Assembly (NCBI GenBank): GCA_963930645.1
Contig: OZ005662.1
Coordinates: 73,987,341-74,051,340 of the forward strand
Source of the DNA: Salticus scenicus
Taxonomy: Eukaryota > Arthropoda > Arachnida > Araneae > Salticidae
Direction: 5' to 3'
Length of the DNA stretch: 64,000 bases
Shown: positions 32,461-44,252 of the stretch, in pieces
How the letters are laid out: every line of letters begins with the position of its first letter
How positions within the stretch are numbered: position 1 is the first letter of the stretch
Position numbers and translations under genes: made by a program
The notes under the pieces: generated by a model
What the model was told of the DNA's origin: nothing
Seen by the model: only the letters and a program-made list of their open reading frames with translations
The model's database searches: none

Positions 32461-32520
32461 CATCATTTCCCTGAAGATGGTTAAAATATTGAATATTAAC
32501 CGAAACGTCGGAATGTAAAG
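32461..32520 (+). ncRNA. Hammerhead-ribozyme-like motif, right arm
   Basis: Stem I TTCC (32467-32470) with GGAA (32510-32513); core CTGAAGA (32471-32477); stem II GGTTAA (32479-32484) with TTAACC (32496-32501); GAAAC (32502-32506) and GTC (32507-32509). Predicted cleavage would follow C32509. Stem III would be only AC/GU without a loop, a form that in known minimal hammerheads works as a dimer. Both arms keep every core base although stem II loops differ. Confidence 0.6.
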
Positions 32521-32649
32521 ATATTTTGGGATAGAAAGATATTTTAAATAGTGTGATATGCTGAAAATATGTTTTATTACTATTCTTTTAAAAATCTTAT
32601 TAATTTCATTATGTTGAAGGGAGTGAAACCACTTCAAAATGTTTTTAAG

Positions 32650-33380
32650 GAAACTCTTTCTATAGGCTGCATTGGTGTGAAATGCTTTGTGTATCCCTGT
32701 AAAAGAACCACAAACACAACAAACACTAATAAAACCTACAACTACTTCTTTCCATCGTGTAAATATTTGTACCAAATTTTACATTATTTGCGTGATTACA
32801 TAAAACGTTATTGGAACTGTTTTGTGTAGCCTTGTAGATTTATTATTAAGTGTTTGTGCATTTATTTCTACGGAAAACACGTTTTAAAGCATCTCAAGAA
32901 TGCACATTTCTATCATTATATTGAATGTAGTGTATTCACGTTAAAATGCGTTTAAACGAAATTCTGTTCATATAGACCTTAATGATAAGAAGTACTTTGG
33001 TATGTCCCTGTACACTAACCATAAAATGTATACACCTAATTCTGCATCGCTCATGAAAATGCATAGAAATTTGCAAGTCAATCGGGTGATTTTTGAGACC
33101 TTTACCAAGGTACACATAAATTATATCCACAGGCCGTAATGAAAAGAAACACTTTGGCGTATCCCTGTACACGAACCTCAAACAGAATATACATACAAAA
33201 TTATACAATTTCGTGTTTATTATGAACATGTGTGCCAATTTCCCAGTCAATGGGGGTGATTTTTGATTTTCCCGTTACACACAGACACAACAAACATTGT
33301 TTTGGAGTGTTACATACAGTTTTTGGTCTGACCAAAAAACTTTTAAGTCTGAACAGGGGGAATCTCCACTGACGTTTCCT
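32650..33380 (+). repeat. Degenerate array of 'tccctgtaca.gaacc' modules, copy A
   Basis: Modules at about 32690, 32999 and 33160 share 'tccctgta(a/c)a.(g/t)aacca', 'gtcaat(c/g)ggg.tgatttttga' and a CA-rich end. Counterparts occur at 52740, 53650, 53855 and 54430 in copy B. The same words occur in the middle of family A (59517, 1963), so the array is built from family A-like pieces present before the segmental duplication. Confidence 0.6.
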
Positions 33381-34594
33381 CAATAATGCTGTAGTGTGTA
33401 GGTAAATAGTTTTTTACCCGTTTGTAAACATTTAAATGTAAATGATACTCGAGTGCAAAATGAGCATATAGATAATATGGAATTTTGTCTCAATTAAAAT
33501 AGCAAATATTGAAAAGAATATACACACAGTATAATATTAATAAAATCACACACACATCACATTAAAAATGCGTTTCACATTTGATTGAGGATAAACAAAA
33601 TTTATTAAGCTTATTTTTATTATTTTTATTATTATTTTTTTTTTGTATCAAATTTTAATATCACTAACTTTTTCACAAAATTGTAAAGTTCCTTTACAAA
33701 CTTTTAAAACACTAAAATGACATTATTAATCTGGACCAACAAATGTTCAAGTGTTATTACTATAATTCAAAATTTATTCCTTCCCTACATATTTCCCACT
33801 AACATATTTTTAACATATTTCTTCACTAGTATACTTTATAACCTTAAAATATTCTACAAATTAGCCTCAATTATATAAAGTTTCTCCTTACTTGGATTTT
33901 AACATATTCATTTCCTGCTGTATTTTATTACCTTAAAAGTATTCCAGATGAACCACTAAATAAAGTTTCTCCCTAGTTGGTTTTTAATATATTACTTTGC
34001 TAAGTGTTTTTTTTTTTCGAAAGAGTTTTTTTTTCCTGTTTTTATATAAATTATAAATTAGCATAATTGCTTAAATTGTTTTTAGGAAAGGATGTTTGAA
34101 ATTATTACTGCACAATTAAATTATGAAAATATTCCTTACAATAAATCATGCAAAAACATTATCGCATAATGGTATTATAATAAATAGCGCATTACGATAA
34201 AATAGGTTTTTAATTTAATATATAATATTATATGTATGTTATATGCATGATAATTCAAATATTATAATTTGACTTCTGTCATAAATAATATTCTGCATTT
34301 GAAAAAGGAGTGTGGGTTGCTATCAGACTTGGTAAATGAACGATTCGTGAGATGCTTCCGGGAGAAAAAAAAATTAAATAAATAAAAAATAAATATCATT
34401 AATGTACATTAAGTGGTGATTTGCATGGAGAAATATCAAATAATAAATGCTTCATACTGAATTATTTTATTTTTAAGTTATTATATTAAAATTAATTGAC
34501 CATTCATTTATTAGATATTTATCTCATGTGAGACATTTTATTTCTTAAATTGGTGATATCTCCTGGGAAAGTCTTCCCTGGTGGATATCTTTTT

Positions 34595-34671
<77 letters not shown>

Positions 34672-34680
34672 GTATATGTA
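34595..34680. repeat. (TA)n microsatellite
   Basis: About 65 bp of uninterrupted TA followed by (TG/TA) variants 'tgtatatatatgtatatgta'. Absent at the matching place in copy B (about 56415), so expanded or inserted after duplication. Confidence 0.95.
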
Positions 34681-35344
34681 TAATTTAGTGAGCGTATATC
34701 ATGAATCATCCAAATACTAAATTTGGCAGCAATTCTTAGCCAGTTTCAGCTGCAAAGGGTGATGATTATAGAGGATTTTAGTGTTCCACATCAACGTATC
34801 CGGAGTGTTAGCTTATTGGCTATTGGAATAATGACGTCACACAAAATGCAGGGACCTGGGCAATGTAACAACTAATGTAAGGTCTATATAATACCCCATA
34901 CGTTAGTTCACACTAAACTAGTGTCAGTCTTAAATATGTAATCGTTTGTGTAATTTATCTGTGTTAGTTTTAATTTTTTACATGTCATTCATTAAAATAA
35001 TTTTAAAATTGAAGAATTACATCTCGTCGCAATATGGCTGATATCCAATAATGTGGATTAATTAAAACTACGCTATTTTTTCATTGATAAAATAAATGTA
35101 TTCTGCTTTATACAAAAACAGAATGGGCCGAAAATCTCTGATATGATTTAAATTTTAATATAAAATCAAATATGTAGTGTACGAGAAAGCGATTTACACT
35201 ATCATTCTCATAAGCGTGAAATGTTCTATGTAAGGAAAAAAAATTAAGAAATTTCCCTCGGATGTTGCTGCTTTTGTTCTTATATTTTGCTTACACTGAG
35301 TTTGATGAAGTTTTACTACGATCATCTCAATGCCAAGTCTCGAC

Positions 35345-35522
35345 CAGGCTTGATTTCTTCTTCTGCGTAAAATACAAATTTCATGCATTCTCTGTATTTG
35401 ACATTAAAATGCTAATTGAAGGCATGAGTTACACATGCAATCCAGTCTTTTCCACAGTAAATGCTAAAAACAACATAATTGAATTGGATAATAGTTTATA
35501 TGTGATTCGAGATATAAAATAA
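35345..35522 (+). other. Open frame conserved in position with 58431-58610
   Basis: The C-terminal half of an 86-codon open frame (KYKFHAFSVFDIKMLIEG ... CNPVF ... ELDNSLYVIRDIK) aligns without gaps to the frame in copy B (KCKIYELPGFEIKMLIES ... YNPVF ... ELDYRLHVIPVIK). Roughly half the residues are identical. The bases differ at first and second codon positions as often as at third, so purifying selection is not evident. It may be the relic of an exon or a chance frame kept open. Confidence 0.35.
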
Positions 35523-36170
35523 GCACCTATGAAAATATTGTAGTGAATTTAAAATATACATATACCTTTTAATCACATGACTTCCTTTTCCTTTTCCTTT
35601 TTCTTTCTTTTTTTTTTTGATTTTTTTTTTTTTTTTCATTTGGACATTGAACAACAACGGTGGACAATCGTTTAAAGGCAGCTAGAACGCCCTAGAACGC
35701 AATATAATTTTACCAGCATCTGAAATTTTTTTTAAATAAAAATCTCCAGAAAAATGTTCTAATTACCTTCATAGAGTCACACAGAGAACCATTTAAATTT
35801 TTCTCATAACGTTATGGTATCTTTTATAACAAGTTGAACAAACATATTGAACCAACCGGCTGGTCAATGTCCAGTCACTTTTCACGTAGGGTGTCTAGCT
35901 TTTTCTAATAAGCAGCACAATCTATGAAAAAAATTTGGAATTAGCATCATAAATAGCATTGCAGAAGAAGTTGAACTCACGTAAGTCAATTACTTGATAA
36001 TAAATTACATTTTATAATGCGACAGGGTATTTTGATTTACCCTCTATATCTTTATGTAGCTAGAAAATGTCTTTCTTTTTTACCAGTGAGTGTAATTTAT
36101 TTCTTTTAAAGAGTACTCTAAAATCCATTTTCGCATTTTATTAACTACTCTTCATCATAAACCACGAGGG

Positions 36171-36171
<1 letters not shown>

Positions 36172-36217
<46 letters not shown>
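36172..36217. repeat. (TA)n microsatellite
   Basis: About 44 bp of TA directly at the left junction of the MITE at 36218, likely grown from its TA duplication. Another (TA)n of about 32 bp lies at 36737-36769. Confidence 0.95.
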
Positions 36218-36224
<7 letters not shown>

Positions 36225-36652
36225 TGCTCCAGTGATTGGCATGCTCCAGTAATTGACATCTATCCCGAAATAATTAATAAATAAGAAAAATAATAAAATC
36301 ATATATTTTACACATACGAATTTTAACATTTTATGTTAAACACTGGAGCACAGGGTGCTAATAACTGGTAAAATGAATAACTAGCAGTGTCAAACACTGG
36401 AACATAGGGGGCCAATTACAGATAAAATGAAAAACTGGCAGTGTCAATTTGGAACACTCAGTGGGTGTCAAATAAAAATTCATAAAAAAAAAAAATTTTT
36501 ATCAAATGTATATATTTTAACATACATGTGATTCTGAACGTTTTTCATACCATATGTACTAACTTAAGATTTCTAAAAGTATTTTCTGATGACTAGAACA
36601 TTAAAAACGTCAGAGATCGCTCTAAAGGGGTCAATCACTGGTGCACTTACCC
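36218..36652 (-). mobile_element. MITE with GGGTAGGTGC termini, copy 2, private to copy A
   Basis: Aligns end to end with 5432-5855 in opposite orientation. GGGTAGGTGCTCCAGTGATT at the left pairs with AATCACTGGTGCACTTACCC at the right, TA on both sides. The corresponding site in copy B (about 60940) is uninterrupted. Confidence 0.85.
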
Positions 36653-36733
36653 TACATATGCTAGCGTCAACCGTTTAATAGAGAAATAAAATATTTAGTA
36701 AAATAAATTATGTTTTCAACTTAATATATTCTC

Positions 36734-36774
<41 letters not shown>

Positions 36775-37295
36775 AGTGCACAAGTTTATTGTATCTATGC
36801 ACTTTAATTATATATCTATAAAATATTTTTGTTCATTTTCAAGATAATTTAATTTACAGTATATTATTGTGTATTCAATAAAAGTATTTATTCGCAAATA
36901 TTATTTTTAGCTTAAAAAACAGTTTGAATCTGCAGTTACCATATTTTTAAATTAAAAATAAATTTTAAATGAAAAAAAAAATAATTTTCCTCGTTTTGGT
37001 TTATTTAAATGTTTTATCTAAAATACATTGGATATGAATTAAGAGAGATACAAAGAATGCTGCCTACCTGGACACAATTCGCAGAGTTACTAAAATTGGA
37101 CGATTTATTTAAATGCAATGAACAACAAAAAATAATTAGTTTGTAAAGGATGTAAAAAAAAATAGAAAAGTATTTTATAAAAGGCTTTTTGCAGCATTAA
37201 TTTACTATTTTCTTATGTAAATGAATATTATCAAATTCTTTTATAAAATAAACCTTTGCGAACTCGTGTTTCAGCTTTTTAAATAAAATAATTAA

Positions 37296-37314
<19 letters not shown>

Positions 37315-37330
<16 letters not shown>

Positions 37331-37775
37331 TCTTTTCTGGAAATGAGATACCGATTTCCAAAAGCACTACTGAGGGAATTTTTATGTTAAATTTTCAATA
37401 TGAATGAAAAACGTTTTTGTATAAGCGTATTATGCAATTTATTTATAAATGCTTTTACGTTGCATTAAAAAAAAAAAAAAAATCAGATGGCTTTTATTGA
37501 CAATGAACATTTTTTAAATTATTATTTTACTTATTTAGTCACTTGATTTTGTAAATATTATACAAAACATGTATTTTTCATCTGTTATTAAGTGCGCAGT
37601 GAAAATCCGAAAATAAATAACGTAATTAATTAATTAAATTTAAAATACTTAATTTTATTTAAGTAAACTTTTCAGTTGCGACAACGATACTAGTAAAAGC
37701 ATTTCATACATAGCAAGTTTTATCCTAAACCATGAAATTGGTAGTAATTAAAACAATCTGTGTATTAATATTTTT
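37315..37775. other. AT-rich spacer after copy A
   Basis: Starts with a 33-bp poly(T) run (37298-37329). No match to the sequence following copy B, which fixes the right end of the duplication near the T-run. Nothing else recognised. Confidence 0.6.
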
Positions 37776-38432
37776 ACTTTCCGAACACTATAGTGAGGAA
37801 AGTATTGTAATCATGTCAAAAATCCGAATTTGAGATTTTGATGTTTCTATACATTTCGAGGTCCCCTGAGTCCGTTTTCACTATTTTTACGATGGTGTAT
37901 GTATGTATGTGTGTGTGTGTCTGTGAGCGAACACGCTAGCGTCTAAACGCTTTGTTCGAATAAGCTGAAAGTTGGTACGTATATTGTAAGTCCCCATAGT
38001 ACGACTCTATTGATTTTGGTGAATCTAGCTCTTATAGTTTTTTTACATGGGCACAAAGAAAAATTCTTTATCATTATGGCCTATGGGGCCAAATTTTTAA
38101 AAGTGCGATAGCATCTAAACGCCTTATTCAAATGAGATGAAAATTTATTTGAATATTATAAATCACTGTTGCACTAACTATAAGCATTTTGGTGAATCTA
38201 GAATTTATGGGTTTTTACAGGAACACAACGAAAAATTCTTTATCAGTATGATCTATGGGCTCAAAGGTCAGTAGCGTTAAATAAAACATCGTGTTATATA
38301 TGGAGAAAAATACTCAAAAACTCTATTATGGTTTTCTCTCTTTTGTTTGTTTAATAACTCCTCTTTCTTTACTTTATCTACAAAACTGTTAATTACTCAA
38401 TGTTCGGAAAGTCGAATGTAGTCACACCAGAT
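37776..38432 (-). repeat. Family A element, diverged subfamily, complete ends
   Basis: On the minus strand it starts ATCTGGTGTGACTACATTCG then ACTTTCCGAACA and ends with the hairpin ACTTTCC gaac ACTATAGT ga GGAAAGT (37776-37803). Middle landmarks: '(c)tcaggggacctcgaaatg', a GA/CA-rich run with (TG)n (37900-37925) and repeated 'aattctttatca.tat.g.c' (38062, 38235). The 5' ACTTTCCGAACA is complementary to TGTTCGGAAAGT as listed on the plus strand at 38400-38411. About 655 bp, non-coding. Confidence 0.75.
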
Positions 38433-38915
38433 TTTTTCTTTTATAATAATTAATTATAAATGAATACTATTACATTTTATACTTAGTTTTTAAAATCTAT
38501 TACATATCTATACTTTTTAAATGAATATATATTATATTGCCCCAAAGTATCCATATTAGCAATGTGCAACTAATTAATTTACGTCGAATTGAAGTGATAA
38601 TAGACACAGGAAAATAAAAAGAAATTCTGAAAGGCTACAACTTGAATCGAAAATGGAATTCGAAATTATTCTCTTTCGCCTGAAGGCTAAAACTGTATAC
38701 ACGTAGAATATTGAATAAAAACAAGATATGATAATAGAAACAATGATATTGTATAAATTTAAGAATGTCACATTTTCAAATAAATTATCTAATTTACTTT
38801 TTCAATTCTACTTAAATCATATTCCAATTCCACTTTTCCTATATTTTTTTTCCAAGCACATTTGACTTCAATGTTCTTGTGTTTCGGTGAAAATATTGAT
38901 CATGTATTTACTTAA

Positions 38916-39200
38916 CGGCCCTCTTCACTTACCGTCGCCGGAAGCCCGAGCCAATGTTATTCTATGGGAAAATTTTCTTTACAAACAACTTATTAACTAA
39001 TACATATTTTTAAATTCTGTTTTCACATTCAGAAAATTCCCAACTGTTAAATTAATGGACCTTTTTGAAAAATGTATTTTTTTAATTTTTAATATTTTAT
39101 TTTGAAATTGAAAAATGAAAAAAAAATTCGCATATTGAAAATTCGTATTTTGCAGCTTCAAAAAAAAAAATAAATAAATAAATAAAAATAAAAATAAAAA

Positions 39201-39241
<41 letters not shown>

Positions 39242-39404
39242 AAAAAAATTAAAAAAAAGGTTCTTCAGTTTAACAGCTGGGAATTTTCAGAATGTGAAAA
39301 CAGAATTTAAAAATATGTATTAGTCAATAAGTTATTTGTAAAGAAAAATTTCCCATAGAATAACATTAGCTTCGGCTTCCGGCGGAGGTGAGTGAAGCGG
39401 GCCC
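38916..39404. mobile_element. Foldback element with TTAA target duplication
   Basis: Starts CGGCCCTCTTCACTTACC and ends GGTGAGTGAAGCGGGCCC, with TTAA just outside (38912-38915, 39405-39408). Arms of about 165 bp include 'tgttattctatgggaaa', 'tacatatttttaaattctgt' and 'gaaaattcccaactgttaaa'. The loop contains (AAAT)n at 39168-39240. TTAA targets are typical of piggyBac-type elements (also Kolobok). Non-coding. Confidence 0.8.
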
Positions 39405-39729
39405 TTAAGCCAACTTGATATATAACTATGTCTACCCATTTTCATTTTATGGATAAAAAACAGCATAATATGTCGTTTTCTTAACACACGATACCAAAGT
39501 TTACAGTTGTTTTCCGTATTAGCTTTCTCTGGATTTTATCTTAAAATTTTTAATTTTTCTGCCTGACAGACTTTTAGCTTATGTCTGCATTTAAAACTAG
39601 CATGTTGTGGCCACCACTAAATTTTCTTATATATTTTTCCTGTACAAATTCACTAAGTGAAAATAATTTATTAAATCTATTATTTATTGAAATTATCTAA
39701 AAGGATGAATGAAAATGTTTTTCATCTTA

Positions 39730-40155
39730 CAAGGAAACATTCAAAAAGTGTTGCCTTCAAAAAAATATTGAAAAAAAAAATACATGTGATTCTACTCTTT
39801 ATAAAACATCAGAAAGTGTAAAAATTATCGGCTGAAATGAATTACAGCGACCACAAAAAATTATCAAATTATCTAAGCATATTTTTCGATTTAGCGCTGT
39901 TAGGCTTTCAGTTCGCTAGCACAGAGTATGCCGTGTGCGATCAGAACCGTGTTTTGTTTCTCCGTCAAGTACTCAAAATGAATTGCCTAACAATGTGAAG
40001 TCGCCAAATATGCTTAATTTTGATAATTTTTTGTGGTCGCTGTAATTCGTTTCAGCCGATAATTTTTTCACTTTCTGGTGTTTTTTAGGAAGAGTAGAAT
40101 CACATATTTTCTTTTTCAATATTTTTCGAAAACGAAACCTTTTGAATTTTCCTTG
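39730..40155. mobile_element. Harbinger-like foldback MITE, CAAGGAAAC family, copy 1
   Basis: CAAGGAAACATTCAAAAAGT at the left, complement ...CTTTTGAATTTTCCTTG at the right. Long arms (about 150 bp) flank a GC-richer core with 'gatttagcgctgttaggc'. Outside: TTA on the left and TCA on the right, consistent with a mutated 3-bp duplication. Copy 2 at 60265-60682 has TAA on both sides. A TWA 3-bp target is typical of PIF/Harbinger elements. Confidence 0.8.
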
Positions 40156-40189
40156 TCAGAGAAAACTGACACTAAATATTCAATGAAAG

Positions 40190-41037
40190 ACAGCTTTACT
40201 GTCTGTAAATAACATATTAAAAAGTGTCTTTTTATAATGGTTATTACATGTATCAAGTTTCATTCAGTTATATGCCGTAGAAGTTGAGATATAGCCTTCC
40301 CGTTATCGAGGAAATTTGCTGTATTGCAGCGCTACCTATTGACCGATAAGCACCTAAACTGAATCAACAGAATATCTCATAATGACCTTTTAACTTATCA
40401 AGTTCTATTTGATGATACGAAATAGAACCTGTGATATAGTTTTCACTTAATCTGCGAAAATCGCTGTGTAGCAGCGCCATCTGTTGAGTGGTTGACGCCA
40501 AAAGTTGACAGGCACTAATTTATGTCAAAGTGCATCTACGTATAAATTTGTATGCAATTCTGTGCAGTAGTTCCTGAAATATAGCCTTCCGTTAAATTCC
40601 GGAAATTGCTGTATAGCAGCGCCATCTTTTCGCCTATAAGCATGAATCAGCATAATCTTTCATAATGACCTTCTCACGTATCAAGTTTTGTTTAATTATA
40701 CAAAATAGAACCTGAGATATAGCCTCCTCTGAAATTGTGAAAATAAGTGTATAGCAGCGCCACATATTGAGCTAATGACACCAAAAATTGATAGGCAATA
40801 ATTTAGATCAAGGTGCATCTACATATAAATTTATATACAATTCTTAGCAGTAGTTCCGGAGATACATTCACCACAAAATTTTTGTCACACACACACAGAC
40901 GGACAGACCGACATATTCTAAAAATATTCAAATTGTGTCCTAGACCTCTCAAAACGTGTACATTCGTCGAAAACTGGATGTCGAAAATATTTACGAACTG
41001 AACACTTTCTTCTATTGAATATAGAAGTAATTAAAAT
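40190..41037 (+). repeat. LINE-like 3' module with 287-bp tandem repeat and terminal hairpin
   Basis: Two and a half units of about 287 bp: 'agcgc.a.cta(t/c)tgaccgataagca' (40333, 40618), 'tataatgacctt(t/c)(t/a)', 'atcaagtt(c/t)t.tt', 'agcagcgccatctgttgag' (40465, 40753) and 'caaagtgcatctacgtataa' (40526, 40812). Then a CA/GACA run (40887-40915), 'cctctcaaaacgtgta', 'tcgaaaatatttacga' and a hairpin CTTCTAT tgaat ATAGAAG (41009-41027). The same order of blocks ends family A and 24560-25205. Confidence 0.65.
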
Positions 41038-41039
41038 TA

Positions 41040-41900
41040 TCCAGTACTTTAAATGAATAGAAAGTTAACATTTGTAATTGAAAATTGGATTGATTCCATA
41101 TTCATTTACTTTCCCCTATATAAATTATGAATGTCTTATGTGATCATGTTAGTTTTCAGTATCTTATCATCAGTTTATCCTTACGAATAGTAGCTTCTTT
41201 GACACGTGAAAAGTAACTTCACCACATAGACTCTAACAAATATGTGAAAATATTTTTGAAATTATATGAATAGGGTTCGGTAATTTATTCAAATTATTCG
41301 GATACTATACTGACATTTAAAAAGGTATTTAATCCTGCGACAGAAAATTCTCATATATGCTTTTAAAAATAGTTTATTAAAAAAAAAATCTTCAAGTTAT
41401 TTGCTAGCACTTTACAAAAATTTGTTAATAATTAATTAGACCCAAAAACAAACTGCCCATTTTCTGTGTAATTTAAAAAAGTTCTATACATTTTTGTGCA
41501 AATTTGGGAAAGTTCTATACATCACATCACTTAAAAAAATTAGAGAAATGGCTCCTTTGTGTCGTGATTTTCTCGAATTTTATTGTACACCATCTAATAA
41601 TTTTTTCGATAATTTGTGGTGAAAGCTTCTTGAAAAACCAAATATGTGTACTAGTTTACTATAGAAGTTTAGAACCTAATAGTTGGGCTAAAAACACTTT
41701 GATGAACAATATTATAAAAGTGTTCAAAACAAGTAAGTTTTATGAAGCACAACACTTTCTTCTATATTTTCATGTAGAAATTCACGCAGTACAGTTTATG
41801 TATTAAAATTATTTCCCATAATGAATGTAGACGATTTTTTTTTCTCTCAAATATAAAACACTAAATCACTAAATGTCGAAAGAAATTGAATTTCTTGCCT
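41040..41900. other. AT-rich spacer
   Basis: A 100-codon open frame at 41504-41806 (EKWLLCVVIFSNFIVHHL) is hydrophobic and AT-driven, without a recognisable domain. No terminal repeats found. Confidence 0.5.
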
Positions 41901-41904
41901 TAAA

Positions 41905-42208
41905 CATTGTAAAAAAAAGTCATTTTTGCTGCCCGAAAATTTTCTGTAATGACAGAAAAATACATTTTGTCAACGTAATTTTTCTGTAATTTATGACTAT
42001 TTTCTCAAATTACTGGAAATTTCAGGCAGCAAACTCTGTTAAAAAAAGGCAACTTTGGTGCCAGAAATTCTCTGTAATTACAGAAAAATACGTTTTGTCA
42101 ACGTAATTTTTCCATAATTTACGACTTTTTTTTCTCAAATTACAGAGAACTTCTGGCAGCAAAGTTGCATTTTTTTTTTAACAGTGAAGGCGACTTTTTT
42201 TTACAGTG
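41905..42208. mobile_element. Foldback MITE, CATTGTAAAAAAAAGTC termini, internally duplicated
   Basis: CATTGTAAAAAAAAGTC at the left and GACTTTTTTTTACAGTG at the right. The interior is two tandem, each self-complementary units of about 130 bp: 'tctgtaat.acagaaaaatac', 'tttgtcaacgtaatttttc', 'ctcaaattac' and 'ggcagcaaa'. Target duplication not resolved. Non-coding. Confidence 0.7.
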
Positions 42209-42786
42209 CATGTGAGGAAGTTTTAATTTTTAATTTTTTTGTTGAAAATGATAAACAAATGATTTATATTAATATTTTTTTTTCTATTTTTAAAATACTT
42301 ATTCACAAATAAACCTTCTGACAAATGCGCTTAATTTTCTATTTAAATCAAGTTTTATTACATTTATCAATGGTGTGATAAACAGACATATCTTTCTGTG
42401 TTTCACGAAAGTCCACCTATTCCATACATTCTACAACTTTGAAATACTTAAAATATATTAAATCTCCATCGTATTTCATAAACATCAAATTGTTGTGCCA
42501 TTAAAGTCACTCCGGTTCTGGAAGCTCTTTTCACAATGTTTACTTGATTGAATGCAATTCTAATAGAGCTCACTGTTTTAGCAAGTGACTGAAATATTTT
42601 GAATGTCAATTTGTAAGCAGCAATTTCTTCCAAAATTTAACGTTTCAGAATAATTACCTTCGTCTTATTTAAATTCAGAATGTTAGTCTACAAATATAGC
42701 AAAACTTTTTATTCTTAAATGCTGGCGTTTTTACATCTGAGGGCAGCGGTGTAATTTTAAGCTTTTTTTTTTTTTTTTTTTTTTTT

Positions 42787-43756
42787 ACTTTCTCTTACCC
42801 GTAGGGTCGAGAAAGTATTGTTTTAGGGTCAAATTTTCGAACCTGAGTTTTTGTTGTATTTACATGTTCTGAGGTCCCCTGAATACGACAATCATGTTTT
42901 TAGTGAATGGTCTGTGTGTATGTCTGTGTGTCTGTTATCAGCATATCTCAAGAACAAATTATAGCAGAAATTCCAAACTTATTCCATACGTATTCTAAAT
43001 GTGTATCATATGGGAATGCTACAGTAAGCTTTTCGTTCAGATGAAGCAAATGGTTCGTGTACAAAGACACTCAAAAGTATTCAAATGCATTACGTCTATG
43101 GGGGAAATTGCAGGTAAGTAGAGTTTAACATCTATAGACTGCACTAAACCAAATGAAACGATTATATATTTTTCGTAATAGCGATAGTCAACTGGGAAAT
43201 TTTTTTGTGTATGTAGGAGCCTCGCCTACCCTCCTGGAGGGAAAGTCCCCCCTCGAGGGAAGTAAATCTTCATGATGGGTATCTTTCAAAAGAGCTCGCC
43301 AATAACTTTAAAACGAATGCTTGAACCATCGATTTGCGATAATTTAAAATAAAGTTATCGATTTTTTTCATTTTTAATAAAAAAAATAATAATAATGCAA
43401 TATTAAAAATAAATTCAATTTTTTTTTGTTTTATACTATTTCTCTAATATGGAAATCGTCTGCATTATCATAAAAGATAATTTGTTTAAATAATAATTTT
43501 AATAAATTATTTTTTAAATACAGAATTATTTTTTAATAACCGAATTAAATTCTATATAAATGTAGGAACGGGAGGTTGAGGGGGCTCACACGGAACTAAT
43601 TATCATGTAAAACTCTTCCGAAACCTAATTTGAATTGTTTAACATAGGTTTACCTAACAGTACTTGTTATCTTATCTCTTAATCTCCAACCTGTATTTAT
43701 AGTATTAAATTTTAGGGTAAGAGAAAGTCGTGTGAGTGACGCACCAGATTATTTTT
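42787..43756 (-). repeat. Family A element, near full length
   Basis: On the minus strand it starts AATCTGGTGCGTCACTCACA then cgACTTTCTCTTACCC, passes 'aatctccaacctgtatttat' complement words shared with 13107-13351 and 58988-59808, a segment with 'cctcgagggg' / 'ggaggg', 'gtgtccctgtacacgaacc'-like words, a GA/CA run and 'aggggacctcagaacatgta', and ends in a hairpin ACTTTCTCTTACCC gta GGGT c GAGAAAGT (plus coordinates 42787-42816). About 970 bp without coding potential. Confidence 0.8.
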
Positions 43757-44252
43757 GTACTGAACCATAACATGTTTTAAACAGGCAGTAATAATATTTT
43801 ATTCTTCTCTATTTCATGAAAAAACTTCCAATTTGATTCTACAAAAACCACACATCAGGTCGAGGACTTGAAGGAAACATGGTTAAATCTTTTATATTAC
43901 CTCACGTAGATATATGTTTTCTACATTTATTCAGTGAAAAAAAAAAAAGTAATAATACAAAAAATTGATATTTTGCGCGCATTCAGGTACTTAGTGTGTC
44001 TGTTAAGAGTACAATTTCCTTAGTAAGTATTCATTTGGTGATAAAAGAATGAAATCTGTTGAAGTTTATGCCTGAAACACGTACAATTTAGCTAGAACCA
44101 GGAACACTTTTTCTGGACATTCCTTTTAGCTATCTACGTAAAAAAAAAAAAAAAAAAAAAAAAGACTACGAATAAGCCGTTTTTTATATACGCGGTCATA
44201 TTGTTTTTGACGCGTTTTTTAAGCGAGTATATTTATTAGAAATAGAAAATAG

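Larger units (their letters stand above)
31781..32590. mobile_element. Penelope-like long palindrome private to copy A
   Basis: Arms of about 360 bp (from about 31821 and to about 32583) are inverted copies: 'agtaataaaacatactttca', 'catatcacactatttaaaat', 'acattccgacgtttcggtta', 'acatgattacataactta', 'aatcacaatcatgcacatt'. The centre (32095-32270) holds a 91-bp tandem duplication with 'gtatcacactgcagg'. Flanks aaaatcatattaat (31767-31780) and aaaatcttattaat (32591-32604) match at 13 of 14 bases, while copy B at 52655 has this sequence once. So it inserted after the duplication, making a 14-bp target duplication. Each arm has a hammerhead-like motif. The open frames at 31722 and 32431 are merely the two arms. 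Confidence 0.8.
29595..37310 (+). repeat. Segmental duplication, copy A
   Basis: Colinear in direct orientation with 50772-61605. Landmarks in order: 'gactgtttcgagaatattcg' / 'gcttgtttggagaatattcg' (29711, 50893); 'tactgattcgagaa'; 'attttatttaatttcagta' (30488, 51339); 'gaataagcgtcgtatat' (30754, 51600); 'gttgtacgcgccagtaaaca' (30867, 51710); 'ttgacacaatgttatataaa'; 'gataccatgtttttaaatat'; 'aaaccacttcaaaa'; 'gtatccctgtaaaagaacca'; 'tgattcgcatgga' (34421, 56278); 'attaaaatgctaattga'; 'gtagctagaaaatgtctt'; 'tttaaataaaataatta'. Differences are mainly private insertions annotated separately. Confidence 0.9.

Noticed and set aside
31722..32775. Two open frames sharing LTIFREMMYINYKHK
   Set aside because: The shared peptide arises because both frames read the same sequence in the two inverted arms of the palindrome, not from a protein family.
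35600..35900. Copy A-specific insertion with ggacattga / tcaatgtcc ends
   Set aside because: The inverted repeat is only 9 bp and target duplication is unclear; poly(T) length variation could explain the misalignment.
41504..41806. 100-codon frame as a membrane protein gene
   Set aside because: Hydrophobicity follows from T-rich codons; no conserved motif, no splice or promoter context.
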